Source: Rutpela maculata (Eukaryota > Arthropoda > Insecta > Coleoptera > Cerambycidae). Taken from it: a stretch of 64,000 nt of DNA. Location: positions 40,565,538-40,629,537 of the forward strand of contig OW386289.2 in the NCBI GenBank assembly GCA_936432065.2, written 5' to 3'. The position numbers and the translations under genes are program-made. Shown here in pieces: positions 32,181-43,700 of this stretch (position 1 is its first letter; each line of letters starts with the position of its first letter). The notes under the pieces are model-generated. The model ran no database searches. It was not told the DNA's origin and saw only the letters and a program-made list of their open reading frames with translations.

Positions 32181-34750
32181 GGAGGGTGGTCAAAAACCAC
32201 AGCACTTAGGCCCCATTGGACCCCTTGTACATCCTCCCTCTAGGCAGACACTCGCCTAGGCCTCCAGCCAACCTATTCTTTCGAAGTAGGTGGTGATGTT
32301 GCCTAGGGGCATCTCCCTTACATTGGCCAAGGTAGGCCAACGCTCTCCCAAGATGGATTCTCTAATTGATGAGACGGCTGAACAGTCGCAGAGTACGTGT
32401 TGAACCGTCTCATCTTCTTGTTCACAACCTCTGCAAAGAGGTGTTTCGCTTAATCTCATATTGTATAGATGTTTCCTTAGCGGACAGTGTCCAGTCTGGA
32501 TTCCTGTTATAAAACGTAGATTCCTTCTGGTCATTGCCAGGTAGTCCATTGCTGTTTTCTTGTTGGGATACGTGAGTAGTTCCCTAGCAAGCTGACAGCT
32601 GCTTGTTTCATCCCACAGCTTCTTAAATTCGTTGTGGGTGTTCTCCTTAATTAATTGTATTATCGCCGTAATCGGTAACAGACTGGCAGGGCCTGGTCCA
32701 AAAATAAGTTGGCCTGCTGCCTTCTTGGCCAGTTTGTCGGCTTTTTTGTTGCCCCTGCACTGTGCGTGTCCTTTCACCCAGCATACCGAGATGTTGTTCG
32801 TACTGGAGGCACCCACAAGTGCTTGATGACATTCCCATACTGCTCCTGTGGTTATTTTGTAACTTCTCAGGGCTAGTAGTGATTGTCTACAGTCTGTGTA
32901 GATCCTGATTGTTTTGCCCGTAGTTTGTCTGCGGACAATCTCTTTTGCGGCTATGGTTATGCCCGCCAGTTCAGTTTGTACTATGCTGGCTCGCTCATCC
33001 ATAGTCCATTTATATTGGATTTGCAGGCTTCTGGAATATATTCCACATCCTGCCCCCTCCTTCTTCCTTGATCCGTCTGTGAAAATGTTAATCACACCTT
33101 CACCAGCGGTCTCGTTTTCACTGTTTGTCTGTATTGTGTAGGGTCTATCAAAGACAAATCGGGGAGAGATGCCATCTGTGCATGCCTGTAGAAGAGGCGT
33201 CTTCCTGACAGCCTCGTTCCACAGGCGAGTTCTGGTCTCCCCACAGCCTACATTTGGTTGTAGGCCAACGGACTTGAGGCGTGCCATTGTTATTAAGGCC
33301 ACTTCTCCTAGATGTAAATCCAGTGGTGGCAAACACAGCATTACCTCCATTGCTCTCGTTGGCGTTGTTCGCATAGCTCCTGTTATGCTTAGGCAGGCAA
33401 CTCTCTGCACTTGGCTGAGCTTGGCTCTCGCTGTAGTCTGTTTACTCTTAGGCCACCAGACCACAGCTCCATAGGTTATCATTGGTCTTATGATGGCAGT
33501 GTATATCCACATGACCACTTTGGGTTTCATTCCCCAGGTTTTCCCCACGGTCCTGCGGCACTGCTCATAAGAGATGTAAGCCTTTTTTAGTCTTCTGTCT
33601 AAGTGAAGATTCCATGTTAGTTTGGCGTCGAAGGTTACCCCAAGGTATTTCACTTCTGATGCGAAACTTAGTGTTGTGTCCAGGAGAACTGGTGCTTTCA
33701 GTGCTCCTGGTTTCCTTTTTCTTGTGAAGAGAACCATCTCCGTCTTCCTGGGGTTAACAGACAGCGAGTGTTCTCTGCACCATTTTTCAATTATTCTTAG
33801 AGCCCCCTGCATCCTTTCACAGAGGACTCCTTCAAATTTTCCGTTGAGCAGTATTGTTACATCATCTGCGTAGGCGATTGTGTGGAAACCCTCTGAGTTG
33901 AGGTGGCGCAAGAGGCTGTCGAGAACTAAGTTCCATAGCAGTGGTGATATTACACCTCCCTGCGGGCAGCCTCTCGCGACCATTCCTCGCACAGAAGCGT
34001 CTCCCACACTGATTTGTACAGCTCTTTTGGAGAGCATGTTGGATATCCAGCTTCCCATAATCGTGGGGACGTTTTTCTCCACTAGGGCTGCCGTGATTTT
34101 TGGGAAGGTGGTTTTATCAAACGCACCTTCTATGTCTATGAATACACCTAGGGTGGACTCTTTATTGTCCAAGGATTTCTCAATCCGACTCGCGACCGCA
34201 TGGAGGGCGGTGTCGGTGGATCTTCCCAATGTGTATGCGTGTTGGTTGGGATGCAAAGGGTTGTCTTTCACTACGACATCCCTTATGTATCGTTCACATA
34301 GCTTCTCCATCGTCTTGAGGAGAAACGAGGTTAGGCTGACAGGCCTATATGCTTTGGGGGTGGTATAATCCATCCGCCCTGTCTTTGGAATGAACACAAC
34401 TTTCACTTCTCTCCATATCTCTGGAATATGAGGGTGCGCCAAGCTCGCCCTAAATACTCCGACCAGGTGCGGCAATAGTTCATCCAGTCCCCATTGCAGT
34501 AGGGCGGGATAGATGCCGTCAATGCCTGGTGATTTGAAAGGAGAGAAGCTCTGTATTGCCCATCTTATCCTGTCTTCGCTCACTACTTGGTTGGCCATTT
34601 GCCAATCCAGGTCTGAGGGCTGAGTGTCGACTTCGTTTGGCCATTCCTTCCGTTCTGTTATCACAGATTCCGGGAAGTGAGTTTCCATAAGTAACTCATA
34701 CCCTTATAGAGGTTGTTTTTGAAAATGGGGATGCTGAGGTCAGGATTAGT
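32181..34750 (-). mobile_element. R1-like (I/R1 group) LINE, 5'-truncated, copy 1
   Basis: The element lies on the minus strand with its 3' end at 32181 (GACCACCCTCC). This matches the end of copy 2 at 51466, so the shared terminus defines the true 3' end. There is no poly(A). The endonuclease is missing, so the copy is truncated just upstream of the RT domain near 34750. The remaining frame is uninterrupted. Confidence 0.88.
32256..34688 (-). CDS. R1-like LINE reverse transcriptase, RNase H and zinc knuckle (partial ORF2)
   Basis: 810 residues without a stop. RT has SPGIDGIYPALLQW (~53-66), KAYRPVSLTSF (~112), GVFIDIEGAFD (~180), ARGCPQGGVISPLLWN (~238) and catalytic YADD (273-276). Then come the thumb (YTAIIRPMITYGAVVWW, ~410) and an RNase H domain (FTDGSRKKEGAGCG ~535; ELAGI ~575; YTDCRQSLLAL ~595; KGHAQCRGNKKADKLAK ~630). 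The C-terminus has a CxxC-HxxxxC-type knuckle, CRGC...HVLCDC (~750-770). RNase H plus C-terminal knuckle points to the I/R1/LOA group. The endonuclease half is absent and the Met is simply the first in frame. Preservation suggests recent insertion. Confidence 0.9.
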   Translation of the reverse strand: METHFPESVITERKEWPNEVDTQPSDLDWQMANQVVSEDRIRWAIQSFSPFKSPGIDGIYPALLQWGLDELLPHLVGVFRASLAHPHIPEIWREVKVVFIPKTGRMDYTTPKAYRPVSLTSFLLKTMEKLCERYIRDVVVKDNPLHPNQHAYTLGRSTDTALHAVASRIEKSLDNKESTLGVFIDIEGAFDKTTFPKITAALVEKNVPTIMGSWISNMLSKRAVQISVGDASVRGMVARGCPQGGVISPLLWNLVLDSLLRHLNSEGFHTIAYADDVTILLNGKFEGVLCERMQGALRIIEKWCREHSLSVNPRKTEMVLFTRKRKPGALKAPVLLDTTLSFASEVKYLGVTFDAKLTWNLHLDRRLKKAYISYEQCRRTVGKTWGMKPKVVMWIYTAIIRPMITYGAVVWWPKSKQTTARAKLSQVQRVACLSITGAMRTTPTRAMEVMLCLPPLDLHLGEVALITMARLKSVGLQPNVGCGETRTRLWNEAVRKTPLLQACTDGISPRFVFDRPYTIQTNSENETAGEGVINIFTDGSRKKEGAGCGIYSRSLQIQYKWTMDERASIVQTELAGITIAAKEIVRRQTTGKTIRIYTDCRQSLLALRSYKITTGAVWECHQALVGASSTNNISVCWVKGHAQCRGNKKADKLAKKAAGQLIFGPGPASLLPITAIIQLIKENTHNEFKKLWDETSSCQLARELLTYPNKKTAMDYLAMTRRNLRFITGIQTGHCPLRKHLYNMRLSETPLCRGCEQEDETVQHVLCDCSAVSSIRESILGERWPTLANVREMPLGNITTYFERIGWLEA

Positions 34751-35270
34751 TGAAGGTTTGGCTCAACTAGTATTAAAAAATCATTTCGTACATTTTTAAT
34801 CACCTTGGTTGGTACTATCGTGAGTAAAAAAAAAATAGGACAACTATTTTTTTTCTAATGTAAATCTGTCTCTATTTGAATATGTAATGAGTAGTATGAC
34901 AAATAACTGACAATGTCACAAAAATTAAAGTTAAATGTACACAACTAGATTTTGGCGAAAATATGTTATAAGACTTGTCCCATTTTTTTTTTTAATATTA
35001 GATGTTGTGTATGGTGTCCCACCCCCTGAATAGAATCGATACTTAATAGTTATCATGAAATAAATATAATTTTCACATTCAGTATACCTAAGCTATTATT
35101 CAAAGCAATTTTAGGGATTGTTTTTATGTTTTTAGGGGTGAAATAGAATTTCCCCAGACTTTTGATACCACGAAGACGTATTTTTATTCATTTTGAGCCT
35201 TTTTCAACTATTTTTTCGGGGTCTTTACGCGATGGGGGCCAAAAATTAACTATTTTTAACATTGTCCTTT

Positions 35271-36626
35271 GCGTTTCCTAATTCATTTTCAACTAAACTT
35301 ACACAGTATCCATTTTGGCTATATCCTTAATTAAAATTTCTCCTCTTGTAAATCTCTGTTCATTCAGAAGGAAACATAATAGGCGATGAATCAAAGAAAT
35401 TGAGCCAGCCATCTTGTTTTTTATGTAGGCAATATTTACAGTCTTCGCCCACCCTGTATTTCATAATTATTTATTTACTTATACAGAACATTCTCGAAAT
35501 ATTATAATTTATTTAAAACTTGCGTGTCCATGTCAACATGTAAACCTTTATGTTTTTGAAAACAATTTAGTAATTTGATATAATGAATGTTATATATTTT
35601 TGTGCAAAGTGCACAGAGGCATCTGCAAGTCATAAATGCGATATTAATGTTTAAATTAACCATAATCACCATTTAAACAAAATTCATCACGGGCGCAGGT
35701 GCAAAATGCACGCATTAATTCACCGATTTAAGATAACGCTTACGCGACATTGAAATAAGTACAAGTCAAATTAGACTTTCCTTTTATAGAAATTATTCTT
35801 GCCAGTCGTAAATATTTAAAATGATGGGAAATTAATTTGGATTACTTAGTACCAGTTTTATTATTTGTGAGCATCAACGGCGACCACTAATGAATTGTTA
35901 AACAGTGTAAATAAAAAATATAATTTATGGATTAGCGCCTATAGGCATGTGCAACTCTTTTGCATATTGCTAATTTACAATAAATTTGTGATTATTTCAA
36001 AAAATAATGGACATTCTACCAGTGCCTGTTTTACCAATAAACATTTGCATTAGTTAATTTTGCTAGATTCAGTGGCGTAGCTGAATATCTTAATTTGTTG
36101 TTAAAAAGGATAATTTTTTAACAGATTTCATAAAATTTTGAAGGGGGGGGGGTCTCAATTCGACCCACTGTATGTTTTTTATGATCATTCATTACTCTGG
36201 ATTAATTTAAACGATTTCTATTAAATCTTTCTTAAATTGCAAAGGATGGATCAATAATTTCATCAAGCTGCGTCCAATGTAAGATGAGCAAACATTAGAA
36301 GCAAGAGAATTTGTTATGGAAAATTTAAGATGCATTAAAATTGATAGTTAGGTAATTTAGAAGTAGCTGATAACGAATCTGATGTTCAATGTTGAATTTA
36401 AAATGGCGAATCCAATATGGCTGCGATTTTCAGAATATATTTGTAGATTTACATTTACAAGTTCGATACGTGGTGATTTTAGGATTCTCTGATAACGATC
36501 CTGATATTATAGCTTAAAAAGTCAAAGCGACGGATATTTTACTGCGTAAAGAGAGAGAAAGTGTATCAAAAAGAAGTTTAATCTCCTTCAAAAGAGGCAG
36601 ATAGAAATTACGAAATAAAATTTCAC
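35271..36626. other. Intergenic, no supported gene
   Basis: AT-rich, with a G run at 36146-36154 and no convincing frame or repeat. Confidence 0.5.
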
Positions 36627-37331
36627 CACCGCCGCACAGTGTGTAGGTCAAAATTCGACTCGTCCTTTGTAATTAAACCAAAATCAATCTATTTGGGCTC
36701 AAAATTTTCGTAATACCACCACTTTAATGAAGAACTGCGAAAATTGCAATCCAGCTTATTTTTGACACATGACAGTTGTCAAGAGCCTGTAAAGAATGTG
36801 AAAACCCTATAAAGGCAGAATATAGGCACTGGTATTTCCTATATAATTCCTTGGAAGTCCATGAATATCATATTTTATCATGATTTTTGACTTGCAGAAT
36901 CTGAATTTCAAGGTTGAAAAGAGCCAACAATAAATAAATAAATACTATAGGACTATCAGAGGAAACTCAAAAAATTAAAACCTTAAACATTTAACGAATC
37001 TTAAGAAGTTTATTTAACTTTCTTTCTGAGAAACTTAATAATGTAACTTAAAGGGGTTCCGCTTCAATGTATATGTCATATTTTAAAACTTTATTATTTC
37101 ATTTAAATAGAATGGTTCAAAAAATTCAAAATTTCTGCCTTTATAGGGTTTTCACATTTTTACAGGCCTTTGACAGCTGTCATGTGTCAAAAATAAGCTG
37201 GATTGGAATTTTCGCAGTTCTTCATTAAAAAGCTCAGTAATACGAAAATTTTGAGTCCAAATAGATTGATTTTAGTTGAATTACAAAGGAGGAATCACAT
37301 TTTGACCAAAAATGCAACACTGCGCCACCTA
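36627..37331. mobile_element. Inverted-repeat MITE, ~190-bp arms
   Basis: Arms 36627-36820 and 37120-37331 pair through CACAGTGTGTAGGTCAAAAT against ATTTTGACC...CACTGCGCCACC. They also share AAAATCAATCTATTTGGG, AATAAGCTGGATT and GACAGCTGTCATGTGTCAA. The spacer is about 300 bp and non-coding. Confidence 0.8.
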
Positions 37332-37754
37332 GTTGATTAAACTTTGTTACCTAATATCGATATTGAGGTCGGTGTAAAAATAACGAATTCAAACGTATTT
37401 TAAACTTACTTCTATATCGATATCAGATAATGAAGTTCAACTAACTTGGCGATGCGCAACGGAGCAATTTTTTTCATAATTTTTAATTTTGAATTTTGTT
37501 TTTTAAAAATATATACCGTAGTGGCATTTTAAAACATTGAATCGATGCCAATGTAAGGTAGAAGATAAGAGAAATGGACAAATAATATGCTGAAAAAAAA
37601 ACAGATTTAACCTATGCTGTTGCCACTTTTCTATTTAGCTACTTTTAGTCGTCGGTGGAACTGGCCTGGCATCAACGTTAATAAATCGCTTTTTTTCGCG
37701 TACATTATTTTGCTATTTATATTTCCCTCTATCTTATTATACTGATGAACCCAA

Positions 37755-38500
37755 GATTTCTAGGCTTCACTAGTGTATATAAAACTTGTGACTCTCTTGA
37801 TAAATATTTTTTTTGCTGTGCTTCTTTTCCAAATAGTTTTAAAATAGGAAAAGTAAATTCAACAAAGGAAGGTGATTCTCTAAATATTAATAATTACAGG
37901 CCAACCACAGAGATCTCAGGATTCTCTTAATAAACTTATTTCTCACTTCGAGGAAAATAAAACTATTGCTGATAATCAACATGGCTCCCAAAAAATTGAA
38001 AGTACTAGTTTAGCACTTCGTTTTTTCATAACAATAATAATAATAATATTGATCCTGGCGGATGCACTGTTGGGATATTCCGTGACCTCAGCATAACATT
38101 CGACTGCATAATGCATTGATAACAATTTGCTTCTCTTCAAATTAAATAAATATGGTATCGAAAGTTGAACTCTAAACTAGATAAACTGTTACTTACATAG
38201 CTGGTCTCATCATGATTTACACTGACATTGATGGGCAGCTCCAAAAGCATTTCACAGTATGAATCCATGAATTTTCAAATAAAAGTACCTCAGGGCTTCG
38301 TTGTAGGCCCTATTCTTTCATACGTTACATTAATGATGTAGACAATAGCGTACCAAACGCAAAATGATAAATCCTGACGACGTGTATGTTTTTGTATCTT
38401 GTAAACATGATAATAGACTGGAAGATTCATTCAATGCTACTTACCCTTTATAATCCAAATACACGGTTCCCCAACAATAGGCATGTCCACAAAATTTTAA
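37755..38500 (+). pseudogene. Decayed Jockey/CR1-like reverse transcriptase
   Basis: Recognisable RT blocks appear in several frames: FPNSFKIGKVNSTKEGDSLN with INNYRP (about 37828-37900), NKLISHFEENKTIADNQHGS (about 37930-37990), VGIFRDLSITFDCIMH (about 38068-38115), LLFKLNKYGIES (about 38135-38168) and VPQGFVVGPIL (about 38290-38320). Multiple stops and shifts separate them, and the catalytic box is not preserved. Distinct from the LINE at 0.3-3.2 kb. Confidence 0.75.
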
Positions 38501-38764
38501 TTTCAATTGGAAATGATAGATTTATCGGTATTATAAACTAATATAACAATAAAAAAATATACATATTTTTATTTTGCAGGTTACTCGTAATAGAAATGAC
38601 CCCAATGCAACGAGGCTAAGAAACGTTCCAAGGCAGAGGCTAGTAATATGACGTCACCTAGTTACAGGCACGAGGGCCTGTATGTGTAATGCGGAATCGT
38701 TGTTTTTTATTGAAAGACTAATATAATATTATCGTCCACCATGCTTTAGAATTTAAAAATATTT

Positions 38765-38970
38765 TGAGTTATGATTTTCGAATTACGGCCCCCTAAAATT
38801 ATATTTTTCAAATATAAAATAACTAATAACGAATTAATTAACAACGAATTGTATTTCAAAAAAAGTCATTCCTCATTTTCCATTCAAATTTACTTTTTTT
38901 TACGAATCAGCATCATCTATACTTTCAAATTTCTTAGGCCAAGAATTTTCATTGAAAAATTTTATCTATG
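38765..38970 (+). repeat. Half-copy of the 20.6-21.5 kb fold-back family
   Basis: ATTACGGCCCCCTAAAATTA, AACTAATAACGAATT, CAAAAAAAGTCATTCCTCAT, ATCTATACTTTCAAATT and AGGCCAAGAATTTTCATTGA match the left-arm-to-centre portion of 20,890-21,110. The outer ends are missing. Confidence 0.7.
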
Positions 38971-38984
38971 AAAATCCTACAAAA

Positions 38985-40610
38985 AGGTGATATGAAATTT
39001 TTTTGTAATAGTCATATCTTTCATTAGCCCAGTCATTGAAGGTATTTACCTCCAAAAACTTGCAAAATGAATAATTTTTTTTTTTAATGAGTTCGTGAAA
39101 GTTTATAAAATAATATCCTGAAAAGTTTACATTTCGCTCGGATGCAGAACACAAAAAAAAAATTTTTTCATCCATTTTTTCAATATTTTGAAATTAAGTT
39201 AAGGTAGGAAAAAATAAGAAATAGAGATGGATAGATCACGTGTTTATGAACAAAAAATGTCGTAACAAAATTTATCGCTAAAGCCACGGTATTCCCGGAA
39301 AAAAATAGTCAAGTAACGTTACTACTCAGAGCGAGATCCATGCATGCACGCGCTTGAATACACATGACTGTGACACCGACACCCACTGAATTACATGTCA
39401 CTAATTCAGAATTTGTTCAATTTATATGAGCGTTGGTTCATTTAAAAGATAGAAATTGTAGCTTTCCGATGCTTTTTTATTTTAAACAATACAAGCAAAG
39501 GATGGATGGGAAAAATATACTTATATACGCCCGAATTGAATCGTCGCAATAAAAAATATAGAAAAAAATAAGTCCTTCAAAAAAATTCTTTCTTCTTTGA
39601 GAACTGTTAAAAAGTATATATCCTTCATGATTATTATGGTTTATTAAGTTGCAGTGACGTGGACTCAAAAAAAAAGGTACATCTCAAATTATTTTAATTT
39701 CCTTGCTTGATGATTTTTTTGATAAATATATATATTTATATTGACAGCTGTAACTTGCCTAAGAACTTCACTCATTGGAAAAAATAAAATATCACTATTT
39801 CGGAAAAAATGTATACTTTTCGAATGTTCGAACAAATTCGTGTATGAATTTTTTCGAAAATATGATCCCATCATGATCAGAAATAACGATTTTCACGTAT
39901 TTTTTTGTATCCTTATAACTCTCTAATAATTTTAAATATAAATTCTGGAACTTTTCCAGTACATTAAGTATAAGGAATCCATTGGATATAGTTGAAATGT
40001 GGATAGGTGTACCTGTAATAAATACAATACAGTAAAGTTTACATTCCGCTCAGATGCAGAAAAATTCATGCGAGTGATGGCGCGGCAGATCTGCTTCGAT
40101 CCAGCGGCAATGTATGGTGTCTGTATATGCGTTCATAATTATATATTTTCCCTCCATACTCACTATTTATCCTCCTATTCACTAAGAAAAATGTTAAAAA
40201 TGTGTAATGAGAAAGAGAAAAAAGCTTTATTTTACTAGCTAGAACAGCTAAGAATTTTTAGAAGTTCCATAGTATGCAATTTTAACCGTGCGCTTGACCG
40301 CTCAGAGTGACAAAGTTACTTCACTATTTTTTTGATAAATTTTATTGGAACATTTTCCGTTCAGAGACACGTGGTTCATCCACTTGTATTTTTTTACTTT
40401 TTCCTACTCTGACTTAATTTCAAAATCTTGGAAAAATGGATGAAAAAATTTTTTTTTTCACTTTTTTTATGTTCTGCATCTGAACGGAATAATGTTCGGG
40501 ATATTATTCTATACGCTTTCACGAACTCTTTAAAAAAACACACTCATTTTGAAAATTTTTGGAGATTGTACTATAAAATTTCCTCTGTCGTCTGAGCTAT
40601 ATGGGAAAAA
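38985..40610. mobile_element. TIR element, ~375-bp arms
   Basis: Left arm 38985-39360 and right arm 40280-40610 pair through GAGTTCGTGAAAG, AATAATATCC, CGGATGCAGAACA, AAATTTTTTCATCCATTTTT, AAATTAAGT..AGTAGGAAAAA and TAGTCAAGTAACGTTACTAC. A third copy of the TTTACATTCCGCTCAGATGC motif is inside at about 40036. The interior is AT-rich and non-coding. Confidence 0.75.
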
Positions 40611-42348
40611 TTATAATCTTCCTCATTATTGAAAAATGTGTCTCGTTCACTTAACAATGTGTGTATTTTATTATTTTCCATGCTAGTGTTGCCAAAATTA
40701 ATATTCTACAACAGAAGTGTTTGACCAACAATCGAGTTGCAACGATAAATGCACCGAGAAAATGCAAAGCAGTACGCAATGCTTAATAATCATATAACGA
40801 AACCAAAACCGTTATATCAGAAAGTAGAACCAAGTATATCAGTCGTTATAATTTATAGTGTACGTCTATAGATACTCAATAAACGGTTTAAGTATTATGT
40901 ACAAGGTGCACACAAAAGTGTTGTTTTAAGTGGGTAAATATAGAAAACCGTAAATATTTGATATGAAGTAAAAAAAAATGAATGAAACGAAAATATTTCT
41001 TGCACTTCATCAAATTAGCTGTATATAGAGGATAAACATGACATTTGTAGTCATAACTTAATGATATTAAATCATATTATTGCTTTAACTTAGAGCTAAA
41101 TAAATTATCCAAATATTGTCTGTAATTCTTATAACAATTGTTATTTAACAAAAACGAAAATGAGCAATAATTGTCATCATATAATATGACCAAAATGTTA
41201 CTTCTAGTTAGTTCATCATAACAACCTACGACTGTTCTGTTTCTAAAACGCCTAACAAATCAAAAGTACATGTATTTTCAAGTTAACAATTTCTTACAAA
41301 CCCATAGTTACATTTACGCCAAAATTTAAAAAAAGTGAAAATATCACACATTTTACTTCATGCATGTGCGATTCATGTTCCCTATACAATAAATAAATAA
41401 TAAATTATATAAAATAATATTCACGCATTTGTAAAATTACTATTTTTTTATAAAAAAAAAGTTCTATTGATGAAAAACGTTCTCCAGTTGCAGTTCATCT
41501 AGTTGAACTACGACATTTTCTGATTATTTTCTTAGCATCACTAAGGAACTAATTTGGAATTATATAACAAACAGGGAGTTATTCATCTGGGTAAATATTT
41601 CTATGTCACATCTTTGAATGAGCCTTTCGGCTCAATAATTCGAATAAACTATAAGTTTTTAGTAACTCTTTTGAAGAAAAAAATTTCATTTTTATTACAA
41701 ATTTCGTTGTTTATGCGGCCTTTCCACGTAACCCACAATTTCCCCACTATTTAGAAAAAAGCAAATAGAACGATAGAGATTTCTCTGTTACTGTTGATTA
41801 AGTTTGATTAAGTGGTATTTCACAAATTGTCCCTTATTATGAGATATTGTTTATTGAAATTTCTTCGATTCACTGAAGTCGTATTGATAAGGTTTTGGCT
41901 CTGCATATTATATCCGTTTTAAGCACAAATTTCCTCAAATTAGTGCAAAATTTCAACATTACATCATTTGTTACTTTGGTTCTATATTTTATTAAAAGCT
42001 CCATTTCATAAATTATTGTGGTTTTAATATTTCCTTGGAGCTTTTAAAAGCTTCATTTATATTCATTATAACATTGGATAAGGTAAACATAATGAGAAGC
42101 GCGAACAATTTAATTCTAAACAGTGAAAAAGTTGCTTCTTTACGTTGCGAAAATGTCATTATTAGTTTAATCTTTCCTATTTTTGGAAGTTATTTTATAT
42201 TATAAGAAGTGTTAGTAGTTTTCCATAGCCTCCTCACAAATATATTAAAATTTTTTGAAAATTAACCACTTTCTGTATAGAGATAAATATGACACATGAT
42301 ATATCGTTGGATAGCTAATTTAAGTTGTGATCGAATAATGAAATAATT
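40611..42348. other. Intergenic, no supported gene
   Basis: AT-rich throughout. A 66-residue frame at 41554-41754 is not recognised. No repeat structure was seen. Confidence 0.5.
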
Positions 42349-42679
42349 TACAGGGTGTTCCATTTATAAAAACAAGAGTTATGTCTGTACCTCGAAAACT
42401 GAGGCATACATAATATTCTTTTTATCAGCAGCCGATTCCACTCATAAAAGTGCCTTAAGAATGTGTTATTCGATTTTCGATTCGACTCTTGGTAATTGAG
42501 ATGTAGAGGTCATCCACAAATGCCAATTTTCCAAAACGCTCTGTAGCTCGGTAGTAAAAAAGATAGACGATTGTTTTTTTTTCTCGAAAATCGAGCTCAA
42601 AACACCTATATTGTTTTTTGTCTATCTGCCATAGTTTTAGAGCAAACCTCAAATCCCATCTAATTTGGTCCACCCTGTA
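42349..42679. mobile_element. Short MITE with TA-flanked CAGGGTG ends
   Basis: TACAGGGTGTTCCATTTATA at 42349 and TTTGGTCCACCCTGTA ending at 42679. TA duplication plus CAGGGTG ends fit a Tc1/mariner-type MITE of ~330 bp. The interior (GCATACATAATATTCTTTTT, ATCAGCAGCCGATTC) is non-coding. Confidence 0.8.
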
Positions 42680-42759
42680 TACTAGAAATTATTCTTTACA
42701 GGCATACTTTTAAACTTGTTACCTGCAGAAATTCTCACTGATTCAATGTGATAGTCCCA

Positions 42760-43700
42760 CCTTTTCCGGAGAGCACTATTGCAGGTTCTGAACCATGCAG
42801 GGCACTCTCAGATCCCTTGCGGGCTAAAGCGTCCGCTTCTCCGTTACCCCGAATTCCATCGTGTCCTTTAGGGCAAGCAGGGCTACTCTGCTGTCCGTTG
42901 ATATGCGCACCGTTTTACCGCTGACGTTTACCTCCGTCTTTCTATTTCCGCTTGCAGGATTCCTGCTAATTCCGCCTGGAATAGTAGCATGTGTGCCTAA
43001 CGGTATTATCGAGTGTAGATCTATGTTTTCTGAGTAGACTCCAGTTTCTGATCCACAGTCCATTTATGAACCATCATTGTTGATTGATATGTCAGGTTCG
43101 TCATTACCGGGCACGTTCAAACTTACCTCAAAGTTCTGGTTAAAATTATGTACCTATAGGGGGATACGATCGGTTCCCATTCCTAGAAGAGGAATTTGTT
43201 TTGTAGCCTCTTCTAGGAAATGGGCATGTCTTTTATGTCCTGCCCTTAATATACCATTGGCCCACAGATTGCAATATCAGAGCAGTCCTCAACGCCACCT
43301 CCTCTATGTATAGATTTACAAGGGGAGGAGGGGGTGCAAAGTGTAGTCTCCGTTGCAGCTGTAGGCGTCGTTTTCATCGCAACAGTAACCTAGAGGCATG
43401 CCAGTCTTTGAACATGCTCCAGTTGAGATGCTGCTGTTTTTCCTTACTCTGGGCCATCAGGCTATGGCTGCGTAACAAAGTATGGGTCTTATCACAGCAG
43501 TGTACAGCCAGAAGGGGATCCTGGGTGAGAAACTCTAGAACCCACCGACTGTCCTGTAACACTGCCAAAAGGCCCTGTTTGTGGGAAAGAGTTTTAATGA
43601 GGATGTGTCCCTAACAGACAATCGCATCAGACGGCTTGATGCCGCCAGACGTGCTACTCAGCAAGCGGGTGCCAACTAGAACAATTTTCATGAATCACAA
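42760..43700 (-). pseudogene. Decayed R1-like LINE (RT thumb and RNase H)
   Basis: On the minus strand, frames broken by stops read in order: WLYTAVIRPILCYAAIA (about 43450-43510), a KTTPTAATETTLCT-like segment (about 43340-43385) and an RNase H start with ETGVYSENIDLHS (about 43000-43050) through RISTDSRVALLAL (about 42865-42910). Each block aligns with the same parts of the intact R1-like protein at 32256-34688 but is far more diverged. It is an older relative with at least three frame changes. Confidence 0.75.

Larger units (their letters stand above)
30887..35270. mobile_element. TIR element (~330-bp arms) interrupted by a LINE
   Basis: Left arm 30887-31215 and right arm about 34985-35270 are inverted copies. 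Both carry AAAGGACAATGTTAA, TTTTTGGCCCCCATCGCG, AAAATACGTYTTCGTGGTAT and CCCTAAAAACATAAA. The internal sequence has a ~75-bp direct duplication (31768-31845 and 32043-32115). Most of the interior (32181 to ~34750) is an R1-like LINE insertion. Without it the element would be about 1.8 kb. No transposase is seen. Confidence 0.7.

Noticed and set aside
32632..34368. Plus-strand frames up to 162 codons
   Set aside because: Antisense shadows of the R1-like LINE frame.
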